Positions 32,350 to 40,964 of a stretch of 64,000 nucleotides of DNA are shown piece after piece. The DNA is from an uncultured bacterium. Its GTDB lineage: Bacteria; Verrucomicrobiota; Kiritimatiellia; CAIKKV01; CAITUY01. The stretch's first letter is position 1, and each line of letters starts with the position of its first letter. The notes under the pieces are model-generated. The model was given only the letters and a program-made list of their open reading frames with translations, was not told the origin of the DNA and did not search any database. The position numbers and the translations under genes are program-made. Location: positions 21,091-85,090 of the forward strand of contig CAITUY010000223.1 of the NCBI GenBank assembly GCA_903895695.1. The letters run 5' to 3'.

Positions 32350-33456
32350 TCACAACACCCGGGACAGTGCGGCTTCAACTTCGGCCCGGTTGAATGGGAT
32401 TTCCTTGGCCTGGGCCGGGATATACATGACCGAGCACGGATGAATGAACAGCCGCAAACCCGGCCGCCACCCCTTCAGGCAGTGTTCAATGAACTCCGCG
32501 TAATTCTGGAAATTCGTGTTCGTGTTGATGTAACAATGCGGCGCAACAACCACTTTCTCGCCGAACACATCCAGCAACCGCGACACCGGGACACTGGTCG
32601 AGATATCGCAGTTCACGCCGGTCAGATGCCGGATCTTGAGAATGCTGGCCAGGTTATCTTCATGAATCGTGCAGGAGTGCAGGAATAACCCGCCGAAAGC
32701 GTCCGCAATGCGGTTATTATAGGGCAGGACGAACTCCTCGTACGTTGCCGGCGAGACATTCACCATGTTGTCGTCGGACATTTGAATGCCCGCGCATTTC
32801 GGAAACCAGCTCGTCGGCCAGATGCCGGGACAGCAACTCGGACCGGCGGCCGCCATCTGCGCCTGGAAGAACTCGATGGCATAGTCCGTGACCAGGTCCA
32901 TCAGGGCGTGGAGCCGCTGCGGCTGATCGTAAGGCATCAGGAAAAACAGTTCACTCCCGAGCATTTGCTCGACTGTCGTGAAGGGACTCTGGAAATCCAT
33001 GATCCGGATCGGCAAACGGGGATCGGCGTACTCGGCGTAAGCGCGGGTCTGTTCGAGGACCCCGCCCAGCTTGCCGTCGGTAACCGCCGGCTTGCGCAGG
33101 TGGTCGATCTCCGCGGGATCGCGAACGCAGGGCGTCACCCAGTAGACCCCGTTGGTCGTGCTTTCCTCGGCCCCGAAGGCCGTCGCCATGGCGCACGTGC
33201 CGGCCCCGGTGCCGAGCGTCGGCACCCAGTCGTCCGCTCCCAACGGGCGCTCCTGCAGCGTATGCGCGGTGTTCCACACCTGCCCCTGGAACTCGGTCAA
33301 CCCAGCGGGCGGAGGCGGAGGCCGGGTCAATGACGCCAGATGCATCAGCACTCCCGGCCGCGCGGGTGGCGGGCCCGAGAACAGGTCCGTGATGAACTGT
33401 TGCGTGGCCTCGACCTCGCTCCAGCGACAATCCGTCATCAAACATCGTGGACTCAT
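32350..33456 (-). CDS. URO-D superfamily corrinoid-type methyltransferase-like protein with zinc motif
   Basis: 368 residues from ATG 33456, chosen because GAGGAG lies 5-8 bases upstream; the longer frame runs into the MITE-like element. It has the URO-D fold pattern (LGTGAGTCAMATAFGAEEST, MDFQSPFTTVEQMLGSELFF) and, unlike the plus-strand paralogue at 2587, keeps H260-S-C262 in GGLFLHSCTIHEDN and a second Cys341 in LFIHPCSVMY, 78 residues later. H-x-C-x(n)-C with this spacing is the zinc site of MtaA/MtbA-type corrinoid:thiol methyltransferases. Its role here could be methyl transfer, perhaps O-demethylation of a methylated sugar or aromatic, but no corrinoid protein is nearby. It starts a two-gene unit with the secreted C25-like gene downstream. 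Confidence 0.75.
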   Translation of the reverse strand: MSPRCLMTDCRWSEVEATQQFITDLFSGPPPARPGVLMHLASLTRPPPPPAGLTEFQGQVWNTAHTLQERPLGADDWVPTLGTGAGTCAMATAFGAEESTTNGVYWVTPCVRDPAEIDHLRKPAVTDGKLGGVLEQTRAYAEYADPRLPIRIMDFQSPFTTVEQMLGSELFFLMPYDQPQRLHALMDLVTDYAIEFFQAQMAAAGPSCCPGIWPTSWFPKCAGIQMSDDNMVNVSPATYEEFVLPYNNRIADAFGGLFLHSCTIHEDNLASILKIRHLTGVNCDISTSVPVSRLLDVFGEKVVVAPHCYINTNTNFQNYAEFIEHCLKGWRPGLRLFIHPCSVMYIPAQAKEIPFNRAEVEAALSRVL

Positions 33457-33492
33457 GATCTCCTCCTCTGACTTCGTTGCATCGCGGTTCCA

Positions 33493-33626
33493 GAACCTGT
33501 CCGAAAACTCTCTTGCCACAAGGAGCGGAGCCGCTTCCGACTCCGGCCCTTCGATGGCGCTCAGGGCAGGTCGGCGCGGGAAGCCGCGCCGCTCCACAAG
33601 AGGCAGGCAGGTTTTCGGATAGGCTC
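33493..33626. repeat. MITE-like element, copy 2, with terminal inverted repeats
   Basis: Left end GAACCTGTCCGAAAACTC and right end (complement) GAGCCTATCCGAAAACCT match at 14 of 18 positions. Between them lie the hairpins GGAGCGGAGCCGCTTCCG and GGCGCGGGAAGCCGCGCCGC. The right end abuts the stop codon of the 1498-residue gene (33627-33629). Length 134 bases, no ORF; a second, left-truncated copy is at 25543-25633. Confidence 0.7.
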
Positions 33627-36600
33627 TTATTGGGCCGCTTTGCGTGCTGCCGCAAGCTCAGCCAAATCCATGTTGTAGGCGCCTTGCAGCCCGTCCCAGA
33701 CAGTTGCCGCCGCCGGCGCGCTCAGAAGGCCTATGATATTCAGGGCCGCGCGGTATTCGGCCGTAAAATGCGCTTTGCGGAATCCCGCCGCCACCATGTC
33801 CGGCTTGGACTCCGCCAGCGCCAACAGATCCGGTTTAGTTTGATCCTGCAAACGCTCGATGCAGGCACGCAACCGGGCGAAACTGGCCACCTGCGTACGC
33901 CGAACGCCCGGCGCTATCTGTTTATTATCCCAGAGATTGCCGATCGTGCGGTCACAATAGACCCGATAGTGAGCCAGCATCATCCATTGCCGCACAAACC
34001 GGGCGCCGTAGGCGACCGGATCCTGGCGCGCCAGGTAGTCAAGCCACGCCACCCTCTGGAAAAGCGTCTCGGAGTCCAGCAACGGCACCTCCGGCGCCTC
34101 CAGCGAAAACTCCTTGCCACCGGTGTAGCGCTGCTTGAGAGCCGCTTCGTCCGCATCCCAGGCGGCAAGGCGCCGCTTGCCTTCTGTCGCAAGGTCGGGT
34201 CCCTTGTAGAGCGCCACGCCCAGCGCCAGGGCGCGCTCGCGGGAAAGAAGCGTCTCTTCGAGCCCATCCACCGTCCTGGAAAGCTCCGCGGCAAACTCCG
34301 GCGCACCGGCCAGGGCCAGCGCCTGCAGCGCCATGCCTTGCGCGGCCATGTCCTTCGACGCCAGGGCTTCGCGCCCCGCCGACCGCAGGACGTCCACCGG
34401 TAGCCCGCGCATGCGATCGAGCAACCGCCAGCGCAGGTCGTCAGGGAACTGTCTGCGACCCAGGCAGAAATGCAGCAGCAGCCGGTCCAGTGCATCGGAA
34501 GCCGGCAGCGTCAGCACGTCTGTCAGTACCGCCACGGCATTCGTGTCGACAACGCCGCCCGCCGCGGCCAGCGACGCAGGTTCGGGCATCGGGGCGTCCG
34601 CACCGGCTCCAGGGGCACCCGCCTCGGCGGGCGGCGACTTGAGAATGGCGTCAGCCTCCTCCTGCTCCGCCAGGCGCCGCAGGGTCGGCAGAGCCGTCTC
34701 CTGACCGGGCCGGGCGCCCCGCGCGACAGACGGCTTGTCGAGGGCGTTCGGCGCCAACCAACGGAATACCGCCTCCGTCAGACGCGGCCAGGCCGCCCAC
34801 TCGAAGAAGGCCGTCCTGCCGTCCTCGCTCTTCCCGCGATGATCGACCAGCAGGCACGCCACCCGTCCCTTGCCAACCTGCCGGCCCACGAGGATCGGGA
34901 TATTCCCCGACTTGAGGAACACCTTGATCCCCGGCTCATCCTTCAGCGCCACTTCGTTCCAAACCCAGAAGGACGGCTTGTCCTTGAAGTCCAGGGGCAG
35001 CCCGAGTTCCGCGAAATCCGGCCCGGGCTCCATCGGGAGCGGCGGATCTGCGTAGCGGGTGTCCACGGTCACCGCGCACAGCACCGGCAGCAATTCGCGC
35101 TCGAGCACCGTGTACTGGTACCCGCCCTTGCCAAAGGCGTACTCGCCTCCGGTGAACAACACAGCGCCGCCCGCCTTAACGTAGTCCACCATGGCATAGG
35201 CATTTTCGGCGCCTATGGCGCAATGCGGAATGGCGGTATAAAGCAGCAGATCGAACTCCGGAAAGCGCTTCCACGGCAGGCCGTTCTGCAAGGCGTGCCC
35301 GCCGCCGGCCCGGAACAGCCCCACCAGCGGCGCGTCGTACACCTGGAACCGCGGCAACCGGATGAACGTCTCGGGCAGCCGCAATTTGTAGTCCATGGCG
35401 CCGCGCGCATGATAGATGTCGAAGCACCCGTCCCGGCGCGGGCTCAGGTCACCGAAGGCGCGCGGCTTGTCCTGGAGACTCAGGTCGGCGGGCAGGCTGC
35501 CGCCTTTCCACCACCCCTTCAAACAGTTGTTGCCGTCCATCGGGTTCTCGGCGCGAATCTTGAGGATCGCGGCGTTCCGTTCGGCGGGCGGCAACGCCGC
35601 CCGCGCGTTGGCCGCCTCGTCGATGGTGCGGCCCGTGCCGCCCGGCGACAGCACGCTCAAGTCCTTGTTCACTTCCCAGACGGCTTGGGACGGGTTGAGC
35701 ACGACCTCGGGCATCGCGACCGTCGATTCCTTCTGGGCTCGTTTGGCGCCGACAGTTTTGGGCGGACCGTAAAGCTCGCCCAGTGACGGCCCCTTTTCGG
35801 CGACCTCCAGATCGATGACCGCCACCTGCCAGATCGTCACGGAGGGCACGGGGAAACGCCCGTCCTTGAGGGGCAGCGGCGTCACGTCCAGCGACTTCGT
35901 ATCGATCATGTGCGCCGCCGTCGCCTTCATCCCTGCCGGCAGCGTCAAAGCAAATTCCACGGGTTCCGTGCCGGGCAAAAGCTTGTACTTGAACGGCCCG
36001 CCTTCAGGCGAACGGGTTTCGCCGAGCGGCACGTTGAGCAGATTGACCACTAACTGGCGCTGGCCGTTTGTCCATGGCGTCTCGTAGACGAACGGCTGCC
36101 ACCACAGGCGGGTCGGCGCCGCCGGGGCCAGGACCTTTTCAGGCGCGTCCAACCGTCGCAGGCGCTCATCCAGGCAGTATTGCGAGTAGCGCGTCACGTA
36201 CCGCCGGAATTCCAACGAGAATGCCCCGTAGGCGCGCGCCCCGGCCGCCGCCCACAGCGCCTCCTCTACCCGGCCGTCGCGCGGCCCCTGCGCGTAGCTG
36301 ATCCCGAGGAAGTAACCGCCCCGCTCCCGGCAGAGATCGCCTTCGACCTGCAGGTTGCGGGCGATATAGTCGTAAGGCCCGGACGTGGCGTTGCCGATGG
36401 ATTCGTTCATCAGCAGCCCACCGCCGCGGCAAAGCTCGTCCAGTTCGAAATCCTCCACCGCCCACTCGCGGCTGGGGTTCTTCTGGATGAGCAAATAGTT
36501 GTAACCGTGCTGGAATCCCGGGACCTGCGCCGCCACGATGTCCTTGAAATAGCGGACCAACGCCTGCGTCCGCCGCGCCGCGGCAGCGTCGTAGCCCCCG

Positions 36601-38123
36601 TCGTCGCCCCCGCACTGCCCGCCGCCGCGCGGGTGTCCGTCCCAGCGCACGGCGTCCCAGCCGAACATCTTCGACGAGGCGGCCATCTCCTCCGCCGCGA
36701 TCCTAACCATACGCGGGGTGGAATCAGGGTTGATGGGACACCAGGGCGCGGTGAAGACGTCGAATGGCCGTTTGCCCGGCTTGGGCGTGCTCTCGTAGAT
36801 GGCGAATTCCTTATTCCGGTAGAAATCCAGTCCCGGCACATTCACGCCCTCCCACATGCCGACCGGGTAAAAGTACTGGCCGCGATGGTCGTTCGGGTAG
36901 TCATAGGCGGTCTTCCAGCCGATATAGCCGCCCATGATCATCTTGCCGTAGGTGATGGCCGAGATGCCGTATTCGTGGGCGATCGCGATGGCCCGCTGCA
37001 GGCCCTTCTTGCTCATGTGGTAGGCGGTTTGGCCGGAGAACCAAAAGTCCGTCTCCGGCGTCAACTCGACCATGTCGTCTTCACCCCATGCGAAGGCCTC
37101 GAAACAGTTGCCGTACCCGGCCTTGGCGGCTTCGTAGTTGGCTCGCATCCGTTCCTCGCTCAGCTTGGTGCTGCCATGCCCGCCCCCCACGCCGAAGACC
37201 GCCACGCGCTGGAAGTTGGCGGCAATGCTGAAATACTGGGCCGCCTCGCTGACGTCCGCGCCGTCGGCCGACCGGTACTCCCCCACGAGCGCATAACCGA
37301 GTTCCTCCTCGGGCAGGCGGATCTCCGCGGCAATGGTCTGGGCCTGCGGTTTCAGTTCGACCGGCTGGCGGAATACCTCGACCCGGTCCTTCAAGCCGTG
37401 TTCCAGGAAGAGCCGCAACGTGCCATTGCCGCCCCGCGCGCCCACGTCCTCGACCGTGACGCGGGCCTTGAGCGTGGCGCCGGGAGCGTAGCGCACGCGG
37501 TCCACATCCACCTTCGCCACGCGGCCGGACCGCGCAATCGGCACGAGTTCGGCGGCATCTACCACGAAATAGACGGCCGACGCCGGCGCCAACCGACCGC
37601 CCAGATCGAAGGAGGCTTCGCCGCCCGGTTCAGCCCCCAACCCATCGCCCAATTGCGGGCCGCCCTGCTTGAGTTTGGCGGCTGTCTGCGTCTTCTCCAC
37701 CACCTTCGCGTCGGTGGCGGCCGACAGCTTGATGGTCAGCGGCCCGCCTTTGTGAACGAATCGGACACGACGCGTCTCCGGTTGATGGACGCGGCCGAAG
37801 TCGGCGCCGCAAAACGAGAAGGTGTTGTCCGGACCGGCGGCAACCTGCAGGGTGGTCATGAAGGCAATCGCCTCGGCAACATGGGACGGCCGGAGCGTCA
37901 ACCGCAGTTCATATTCGCCCGCCGGGGTATCATTGGGCAGAGGGATCGCGAGCGCCGCGGCCAGTTTGAGCGGAGAGGCAACCACAGCCCGCTGCCGGCC
38001 TTGGAGACCCTCGACCTCTGTCTCCGATCCACCCCGCCACGTCGCGCGGGGCAGGTCCAACCCGAAGGTCAGACCAGGCAGAAGAAGCCACACGCCCGCC
38101 ATGCCATTCAACCAGCGTCTCAT
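33627..38123 (-). CDS. Giant secreted fusion: barrel + amidotransferase-like + helical repeats
   Basis: 1498 residues with signal peptide MRRWLNGMAGVWLLLPGLTF ending near residue 21. Residues ~30-300 are beta domains, ~300-700 a TIM barrel: NFQRVAVFGVGGGHGSTK, FEAFAWGEDDMVELTPETDF, MFGWDAVRWDGHPRGGG and EDFELDELCRGGGLLMNE. About 860-1170 resembles a class I glutamine-amidotransferase-like (DUF1355-type) domain: AMVDYVKAGGAVLFTGGEYA, GYQYTVLERELLPVLCAV, VGKGRVACLLVDHRGKSEDG. The rest, from ~1200, is helical (HEAT-like). Each part has a homologue in the adjacent pair of genes 42871-45798 and 40964-42874, so this is a natural fusion. Enzyme residues resemble clan GH-A but activity is unknown. 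Coupled to the toroid-like gene that precedes it (9-base gap). Confidence 0.7.
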   Translation of the reverse strand: MRRWLNGMAGVWLLLPGLTFGLDLPRATWRGGSETEVEGLQGRQRAVVASPLKLAAALAIPLPNDTPAGEYELRLTLRPSHVAEAIAFMTTLQVAAGPDNTFSFCGADFGRVHQPETRRVRFVHKGGPLTIKLSAATDAKVVEKTQTAAKLKQGGPQLGDGLGAEPGGEASFDLGGRLAPASAVYFVVDAAELVPIARSGRVAKVDVDRVRYAPGATLKARVTVEDVGARGGNGTLRLFLEHGLKDRVEVFRQPVELKPQAQTIAAEIRLPEEELGYALVGEYRSADGADVSEAAQYFSIAANFQRVAVFGVGGGHGSTKLSEERMRANYEAAKAGYGNCFEAFAWGEDDMVELTPETDFWFSGQTAYHMSKKGLQRAIAIAHEYGISAITYGKMIMGGYIGWKTAYDYPNDHRGQYFYPVGMWEGVNVPGLDFYRNKEFAIYESTPKPGKRPFDVFTAPWCPINPDSTPRMVRIAAEEMAASSKMFGWDAVRWDGHPRGGGQCGGDDGGYDAAAARRTQALVRYFKDIVAAQVPGFQHGYNYLLIQKNPSREWAVEDFELDELCRGGGLLMNESIGNATSGPYDYIARNLQVEGDLCRERGGYFLGISYAQGPRDGRVEEALWAAAGARAYGAFSLEFRRYVTRYSQYCLDERLRRLDAPEKVLAPAAPTRLWWQPFVYETPWTNGQRQLVVNLLNVPLGETRSPEGGPFKYKLLPGTEPVEFALTLPAGMKATAAHMIDTKSLDVTPLPLKDGRFPVPSVTIWQVAVIDLEVAEKGPSLGELYGPPKTVGAKRAQKESTVAMPEVVLNPSQAVWEVNKDLSVLSPGGTGRTIDEAANARAALPPAERNAAILKIRAENPMDGNNCLKGWWKGGSLPADLSLQDKPRAFGDLSPRRDGCFDIYHARGAMDYKLRLPETFIRLPRFQVYDAPLVGLFRAGGGHALQNGLPWKRFPEFDLLLYTAIPHCAIGAENAYAMVDYVKAGGAVLFTGGEYAFGKGGYQYTVLERELLPVLCAVTVDTRYADPPLPMEPGPDFAELGLPLDFKDKPSFWVWNEVALKDEPGIKVFLKSGNIPILVGRQVGKGRVACLLVDHRGKSEDGRTAFFEWAAWPRLTEAVFRWLAPNALDKPSVARGARPGQETALPTLRRLAEQEEADAILKSPPAEAGAPGAGADAPMPEPASLAAAGGVVDTNAVAVLTDVLTLPASDALDRLLLHFCLGRRQFPDDLRWRLLDRMRGLPVDVLRSAGREALASKDMAAQGMALQALALAGAPEFAAELSRTVDGLEETLLSRERALALGVALYKGPDLATEGKRRLAAWDADEAALKQRYTGGKEFSLEAPEVPLLDSETLFQRVAWLDYLARQDPVAYGARFVRQWMMLAHYRVYCDRTIGNLWDNKQIAPGVRRTQVASFARLRACIERLQDQTKPDLLALAESKPDMVAAGFRKAHFTAEYRAALNIIGLLSAPAAATVWDGLQGAYNMDLAELAAARKAAQ

Positions 38124-38132
38124 TGAAAGAAT

Positions 38133-39950
38133 CTACCGGAACCGCTGCCGCGCGTCCACCGATGTCAGGCGAACGGACAACTTCACATCGCTGCGGGGCG
38201 AAAGCTGTTCCAAGCGCAGGAAGATGCCCCACGCTTGACCGGCTTTCGAGACCAGCGCGACAATGATTTCATGATCGCCCGCCGGAACCGCGAACGCCGG
38301 CGCCGCATCATCGAGGGCGGCCGGCGGGCATCCCTCGGGATCGCAGAAGATGGCGCGCCTGTCCACCCAGACTTTGACCGGGCCGTCATAGCCGAGGAGG
38401 GCGCGGAGCCGTGCCGGGCGCGCGCACCGGAAGCGGCAGGCGTAGTATACCAGGGCGTCTCCCGCTGTCTTTGCGTCACGACCGACCGCGGGCGCAAAAG
38501 GACCGGCCGTATAAGCACCCGCCGGCAGGCCCACCGCTTTTAGTTCATCATGCCGGTCGGCAAAGCACCCCGCGAATTCCCGCACCTGAAAGCCGGCGAT
38601 GACCCGCGGTCCGGGCGCGGCGAGGCGCGTGACGTCCTGGCAGGGGAGCACGGGGCTGACGCGGAAGACGCGGATGAAGTCCGTGACCCGGCGTGCCGTT
38701 CGACGTCCCAGGGTGGGCCAGGGCGCTTTGGGCGGGTGCTGCTCGACCTCGCGCAGCAGCCAGTAGTTCCGCAACCAATCAACCAAGGCAACACCGGTGC
38801 TCCGCGCGTAAAGGTGCACTGTTTCCGGCAGATGGTCGTAATCCTCGTAGAGGAAATGCGTGAAGTCTTCGGGGATGCGTCGGCGAAGCGCCTGCAGGTC
38901 CCGGGCGCGCTCGAAGGCGCCCGGATACCCCAGCGCGGCCAGTCCGAACAGAGTCTGGCACTCGGCCCGCGTGCGTCCGCGATGGCGGGTGGCGAAGAAG
39001 GCAAAGCCGAAACCCCGTTCGCGATCAAAGGCCGGGTCCACGCCCTCCTGGCCCACGGCGACGTTCGGCTGCTCGCATTTCACCATGTCCGGGCCGCTGA
39101 AGCCCGAAAGGCCGATCTGCGCCTCGTCGAACGCCCGGTCGAAGAGCGTCAGCGGAAGGTGACGGGCGAAGTCTGCCCCGAGAATATCGGCGAGGACCGG
39201 CAAGTCGCTGCCCCAGCCGAAAGATTGAAGGACGTGATACTTGGGGTCGCGGAACAGGGCCAGCATCTTCTTCTGGCAGCGTGGCCATTGCGGATCCCGG
39301 GTGCGTTTCGCCGCCCAGGCGATTGCGGGGAGAAAGAAACCGATGCCGTGCTGATTCGCGGCGTTCCATTCGGTGAGGTAGTTCTTGTAGTAGAAATAGG
39401 TGAAGCCCTGACGGGCGTACCAACCCAGCGTTTGAACGATCATGTTGTCGATCGCCACCTGTTCTGCGGGTGTCGCATGCGGCCGGAACCGGTGGAGACC
39501 CGCGAGCAGCGGGCTGGCTTGGTCCGTGCCCAGGGGTTCGAGGAACTGGTGCATCACGGTTTCCAGTCCGCCTTTCCAGCCGCCGTAGGGGCGGAGAAAG
39601 GAACCGATGCCGTGGATTTGCGAAGCGGAATAGATGCGCCGGATCGTGTGCCAAAGCGCCCGGCATCGCTCCAGGCAGCAGGCCTCGCCCGTCACGGCGT
39701 ACTGACGCATCAGGACATCCATATACAGGCCGGTGCTCATGATGCAGTCTTCGTAGGTCCACATGGCCCAGGGATTGATGTCCCCCCGCCGGGGAACCTT
39801 GATGGGCGTGATGAACGCCGGATCGTAGGGCCGCCCGGTATGGGCGTCGATGGCGGACATCATGAAGCCCTCCGGATCGAACAGATGCTCCTCGATGTAA
39901 CGGGCCGCGGCCACAGCCGTGGCGCCGAATTGGGTCTCGATCGCTGACAT
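38133..39950 (-). CDS. Cytoplasmic alpha/alpha-toroid-like protein, family unknown
   Basis: 605 residues from ATG 39950, with GGAGGTG six bases upstream; a longer start at 39995 lacks such a site. No signal peptide. Sequence is a long series of helices with aromatic-rich turns: DINPWAMWTYEDCIMSTGLY, KGGLETVMHQFLEPLG, TYFYYKNYLTEWNAANQHG, RGFGFAFFATRHRGRTRAE. The E-D/Y-F-E/Y composition and the WNAANQHG turn suggest a toroid hydrolase/lyase-like fold. The C-terminal ~110 residues (GPVKVWVDRRAIFCDPEG, FLRLEQLSPRSD) look like a beta domain resembling carbohydrate-binding or bacterial alpha-L-rhamnosidase-type sheets. Forms an operon with the giant fusion downstream. No catalytic residues identified. 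Confidence 0.6.
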   Translation of the reverse strand: MSAIETQFGATAVAAARYIEEHLFDPEGFMMSAIDAHTGRPYDPAFITPIKVPRRGDINPWAMWTYEDCIMSTGLYMDVLMRQYAVTGEACCLERCRALWHTIRRIYSASQIHGIGSFLRPYGGWKGGLETVMHQFLEPLGTDQASPLLAGLHRFRPHATPAEQVAIDNMIVQTLGWYARQGFTYFYYKNYLTEWNAANQHGIGFFLPAIAWAAKRTRDPQWPRCQKKMLALFRDPKYHVLQSFGWGSDLPVLADILGADFARHLPLTLFDRAFDEAQIGLSGFSGPDMVKCEQPNVAVGQEGVDPAFDRERGFGFAFFATRHRGRTRAECQTLFGLAALGYPGAFERARDLQALRRRIPEDFTHFLYEDYDHLPETVHLYARSTGVALVDWLRNYWLLREVEQHPPKAPWPTLGRRTARRVTDFIRVFRVSPVLPCQDVTRLAAPGPRVIAGFQVREFAGCFADRHDELKAVGLPAGAYTAGPFAPAVGRDAKTAGDALVYYACRFRCARPARLRALLGYDGPVKVWVDRRAIFCDPEGCPPAALDDAAPAFAVPAGDHEIIVALVSKAGQAWGIFLRLEQLSPRSDVKLSVRLTSVDARQRFR

Positions 39951-40005
39951 GGTTACACCTCCGGGCTGCGGCGGCAGGGTCTCGACTTTCGACATTTAGC
40001 GTTTC

Positions 40006-40041
40006 TGACGTCCGGCGTCATGGGGGTGCATAGCGAACCTA
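40006..40041 (-). promoter_or_regulatory. Weak promoter with an everted TGACG/CGTCA repeat before the toroid-like gene
   Basis: TGACG (40006-40010) and CGTCA (40016-40020) form a 5-bp palindrome related to, but arranged differently from, the arms at 29340-29360 and 32284-32304. TAGGTT (minus, 40041-40036) resembles the -10 boxes there, but no good -35 box lies 17 bases above. Listed because of the similarity, with low confidence. Confidence 0.25.
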
Positions 40042-40064
40042 CCATGCACGCCGTGGTTTGGGGA

Positions 40065-40355
40065 TCATCTCAGTCGTTTTGATACCCAGTCCGGATCACG
40101 GCGGCAGTCGAGGACGGCGCGAACTCGCGCCACGCCGCCGTCCACGCGATAGTACACGGCGAAGGGGAACCTTCTGGATAGCAGACGGTGGTAGCCATAG
40201 TGGACGGCATGAACGCCACCGTACATGCGCAGAGACTGAATATCGGACCACAGCGAATCGAGGAAGTACTCACCCAAGCCCTCGGCCTGTCGATCATAGA
40301 AGCGGTAGCCATCCGCCAAATCGGCGGTTGCCTCTTCGAGGACCTGGACCTTCAT
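40065..40355 (-). CDS. RelE/ParE-family toxin (second pair)
   Basis: 96 residues starting MKVQVLEEATADLADGYRFY and containing FYDRQAEGLGEYFLDSLWSD, HYGYHRLLSRRFPFAVYYRV and VRAVLDCRRDPDWVSKRL. The beta/alpha/alpha/beta order and the R-F-P-[YF]-x-V-Y-Y-x-V segment are typical of ParE/RelE plasmid-stabilisation toxins, which poison gyrase or cleave mRNA. The ATG overlaps the stop of the upstream antitoxin as ATGA. A longer reading frame extends upstream into the antitoxin but is dropped. Arginines in the RLLSRRF and CRRDP segments correspond to typical catalytic/binding residues. Convergent partner to none; ends 114 bases from the toroid-like gene start. Confidence 0.8.
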   Translation of the reverse strand: MKVQVLEEATADLADGYRFYDRQAEGLGEYFLDSLWSDIQSLRMYGGVHAVHYGYHRLLSRRFPFAVYYRVDGGVARVRAVLDCRRDPDWVSKRLR

Positions 40356-40570
40356 GTGATCCGCTTGCGTACCGCCTGTTTCGCCTCGCCAATGTCCAAA
40401 AACCGTGACGTGCCGTCTGTTATACGCTGTTCCCGAGCGCGCAGAACATCGGCGTGCCACGATGGCGAAGGGACATCCTCCGATACGCGGGCAAGGTCCG
40501 ACCAAATCTCCTCAATTGCTTGAAGTTTGTCCGTCGCACTCATCCGCTCCAATGGAATGGCAATGTTCAT
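40352..40570 (-). CDS. Addiction-module antitoxin (PF09720-type)
   Basis: 72 residues, MNIAIPLERMSATDKLQAIE and EIWSDLARVSEDVPSPSWHA, then LRAREQRITDGTSRFLDIGE. The L-S..D..LP.P.WH...L..R......G...F.D...A pattern is that of the small unstable antitoxins paired with ParE/RelE toxins. It precedes and overlaps the toxin, antitoxin-first order. It has its own promoter (40592-40620) and an AAGGGGAAGAG-like ribosome site (40573-40583), in contrast to the leaderless first pair. Likely neutralises the toxin and helps repress the pair. Confidence 0.8.
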   Translation of the reverse strand: MNIAIPLERMSATDKLQAIEEIWSDLARVSEDVPSPSWHADVLRAREQRITDGTSRFLDIGEAKQAVRKRIT

Positions 40571-40591
40571 GTCTCTTCCCCTTATGTCACA

Positions 40592-40620
40592 ACTCTACCG
40601 CAAAGCGCGGCGGCGAGCAA
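40592..40620 (-). promoter_or_regulatory. Predicted promoter of the second toxin-antitoxin pair
   Basis: On the minus strand TTGCTC (40620-40615), 17 bases, TAGAGT (40597-40592). Transcription start near 40585, leaving a 15-base leader with an AAGGGGAAGAG ribosome site before the antitoxin ATG at 40570. Confidence 0.5.
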
Positions 40621-40715
40621 TCATCGTCGCCCATCTCGCGCCGTCTGCCCGAACGTTCATCCATCATGCGTGGCGCGGTAGCGACGTCGCCTGGATGGTT
40701 TGGTTGGCGACTTCG

Positions 40716-40964
40716 TCAAAAGACCGAATACACAGGTTTGGCCCTCACGACCTCGCCGGCCATATTCAGGACTACCATGAAATCCTGTGGGCCTTTCGGG
40801 CCTTTGGGGTAGGTCCAGTGATATACGACGAACACCACTGGCTGCTCCCTCTCTTCATCCTTGTCTGCCCACACCGAAACCTGCTTTGCTTTAAGGAGTT
40901 GCAACTGGGGCTGATGGGACGACCGGCGCTGCCTGTCAGTTGAACACCGGTATCGGCGCGGCAT
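40716..40964 (-). CDS. Small hypothetical ORF coupled to the preceding stop (TAATG)
   Basis: 82 codons; its ATG shares a base with the stop codon of the amidotransferase-like gene (TAATG at 40966-40962). The C-terminal half (FVVYHWTYPKGPKGPQDFMV, LNMAGEVVRAKP) looks like a genuine protein, but the first ~25 residues are Arg/Gln-rich and unlike natural protein. It may be a real coupled gene or a remnant. No family, no signal peptide or membrane segment. Confidence 0.3.
   Translation of the reverse strand: MPRRYRCSTDRQRRSSHQPQLQLLKAKQVSVWADKDEEREQPVVFVVYHWTYPKGPKGPQDFMVVLNMAGEVVRAKPVYSVF

Noticed and set aside
36180..38126. 648-codon plus-strand frame inside the 1498-residue gene
   Set aside because: Antisense shadow of a GC-rich gene; its composition is Arg/Gly/Pro-rich with no domain pattern and no ribosome site, whereas the minus frame has a signal peptide and homologues in the window.
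40405..40943. Plus-strand frames opposite the antitoxin and the small minus ORF
   Set aside because: Composition and position suggest shadow reading; no ribosome site or family pattern.
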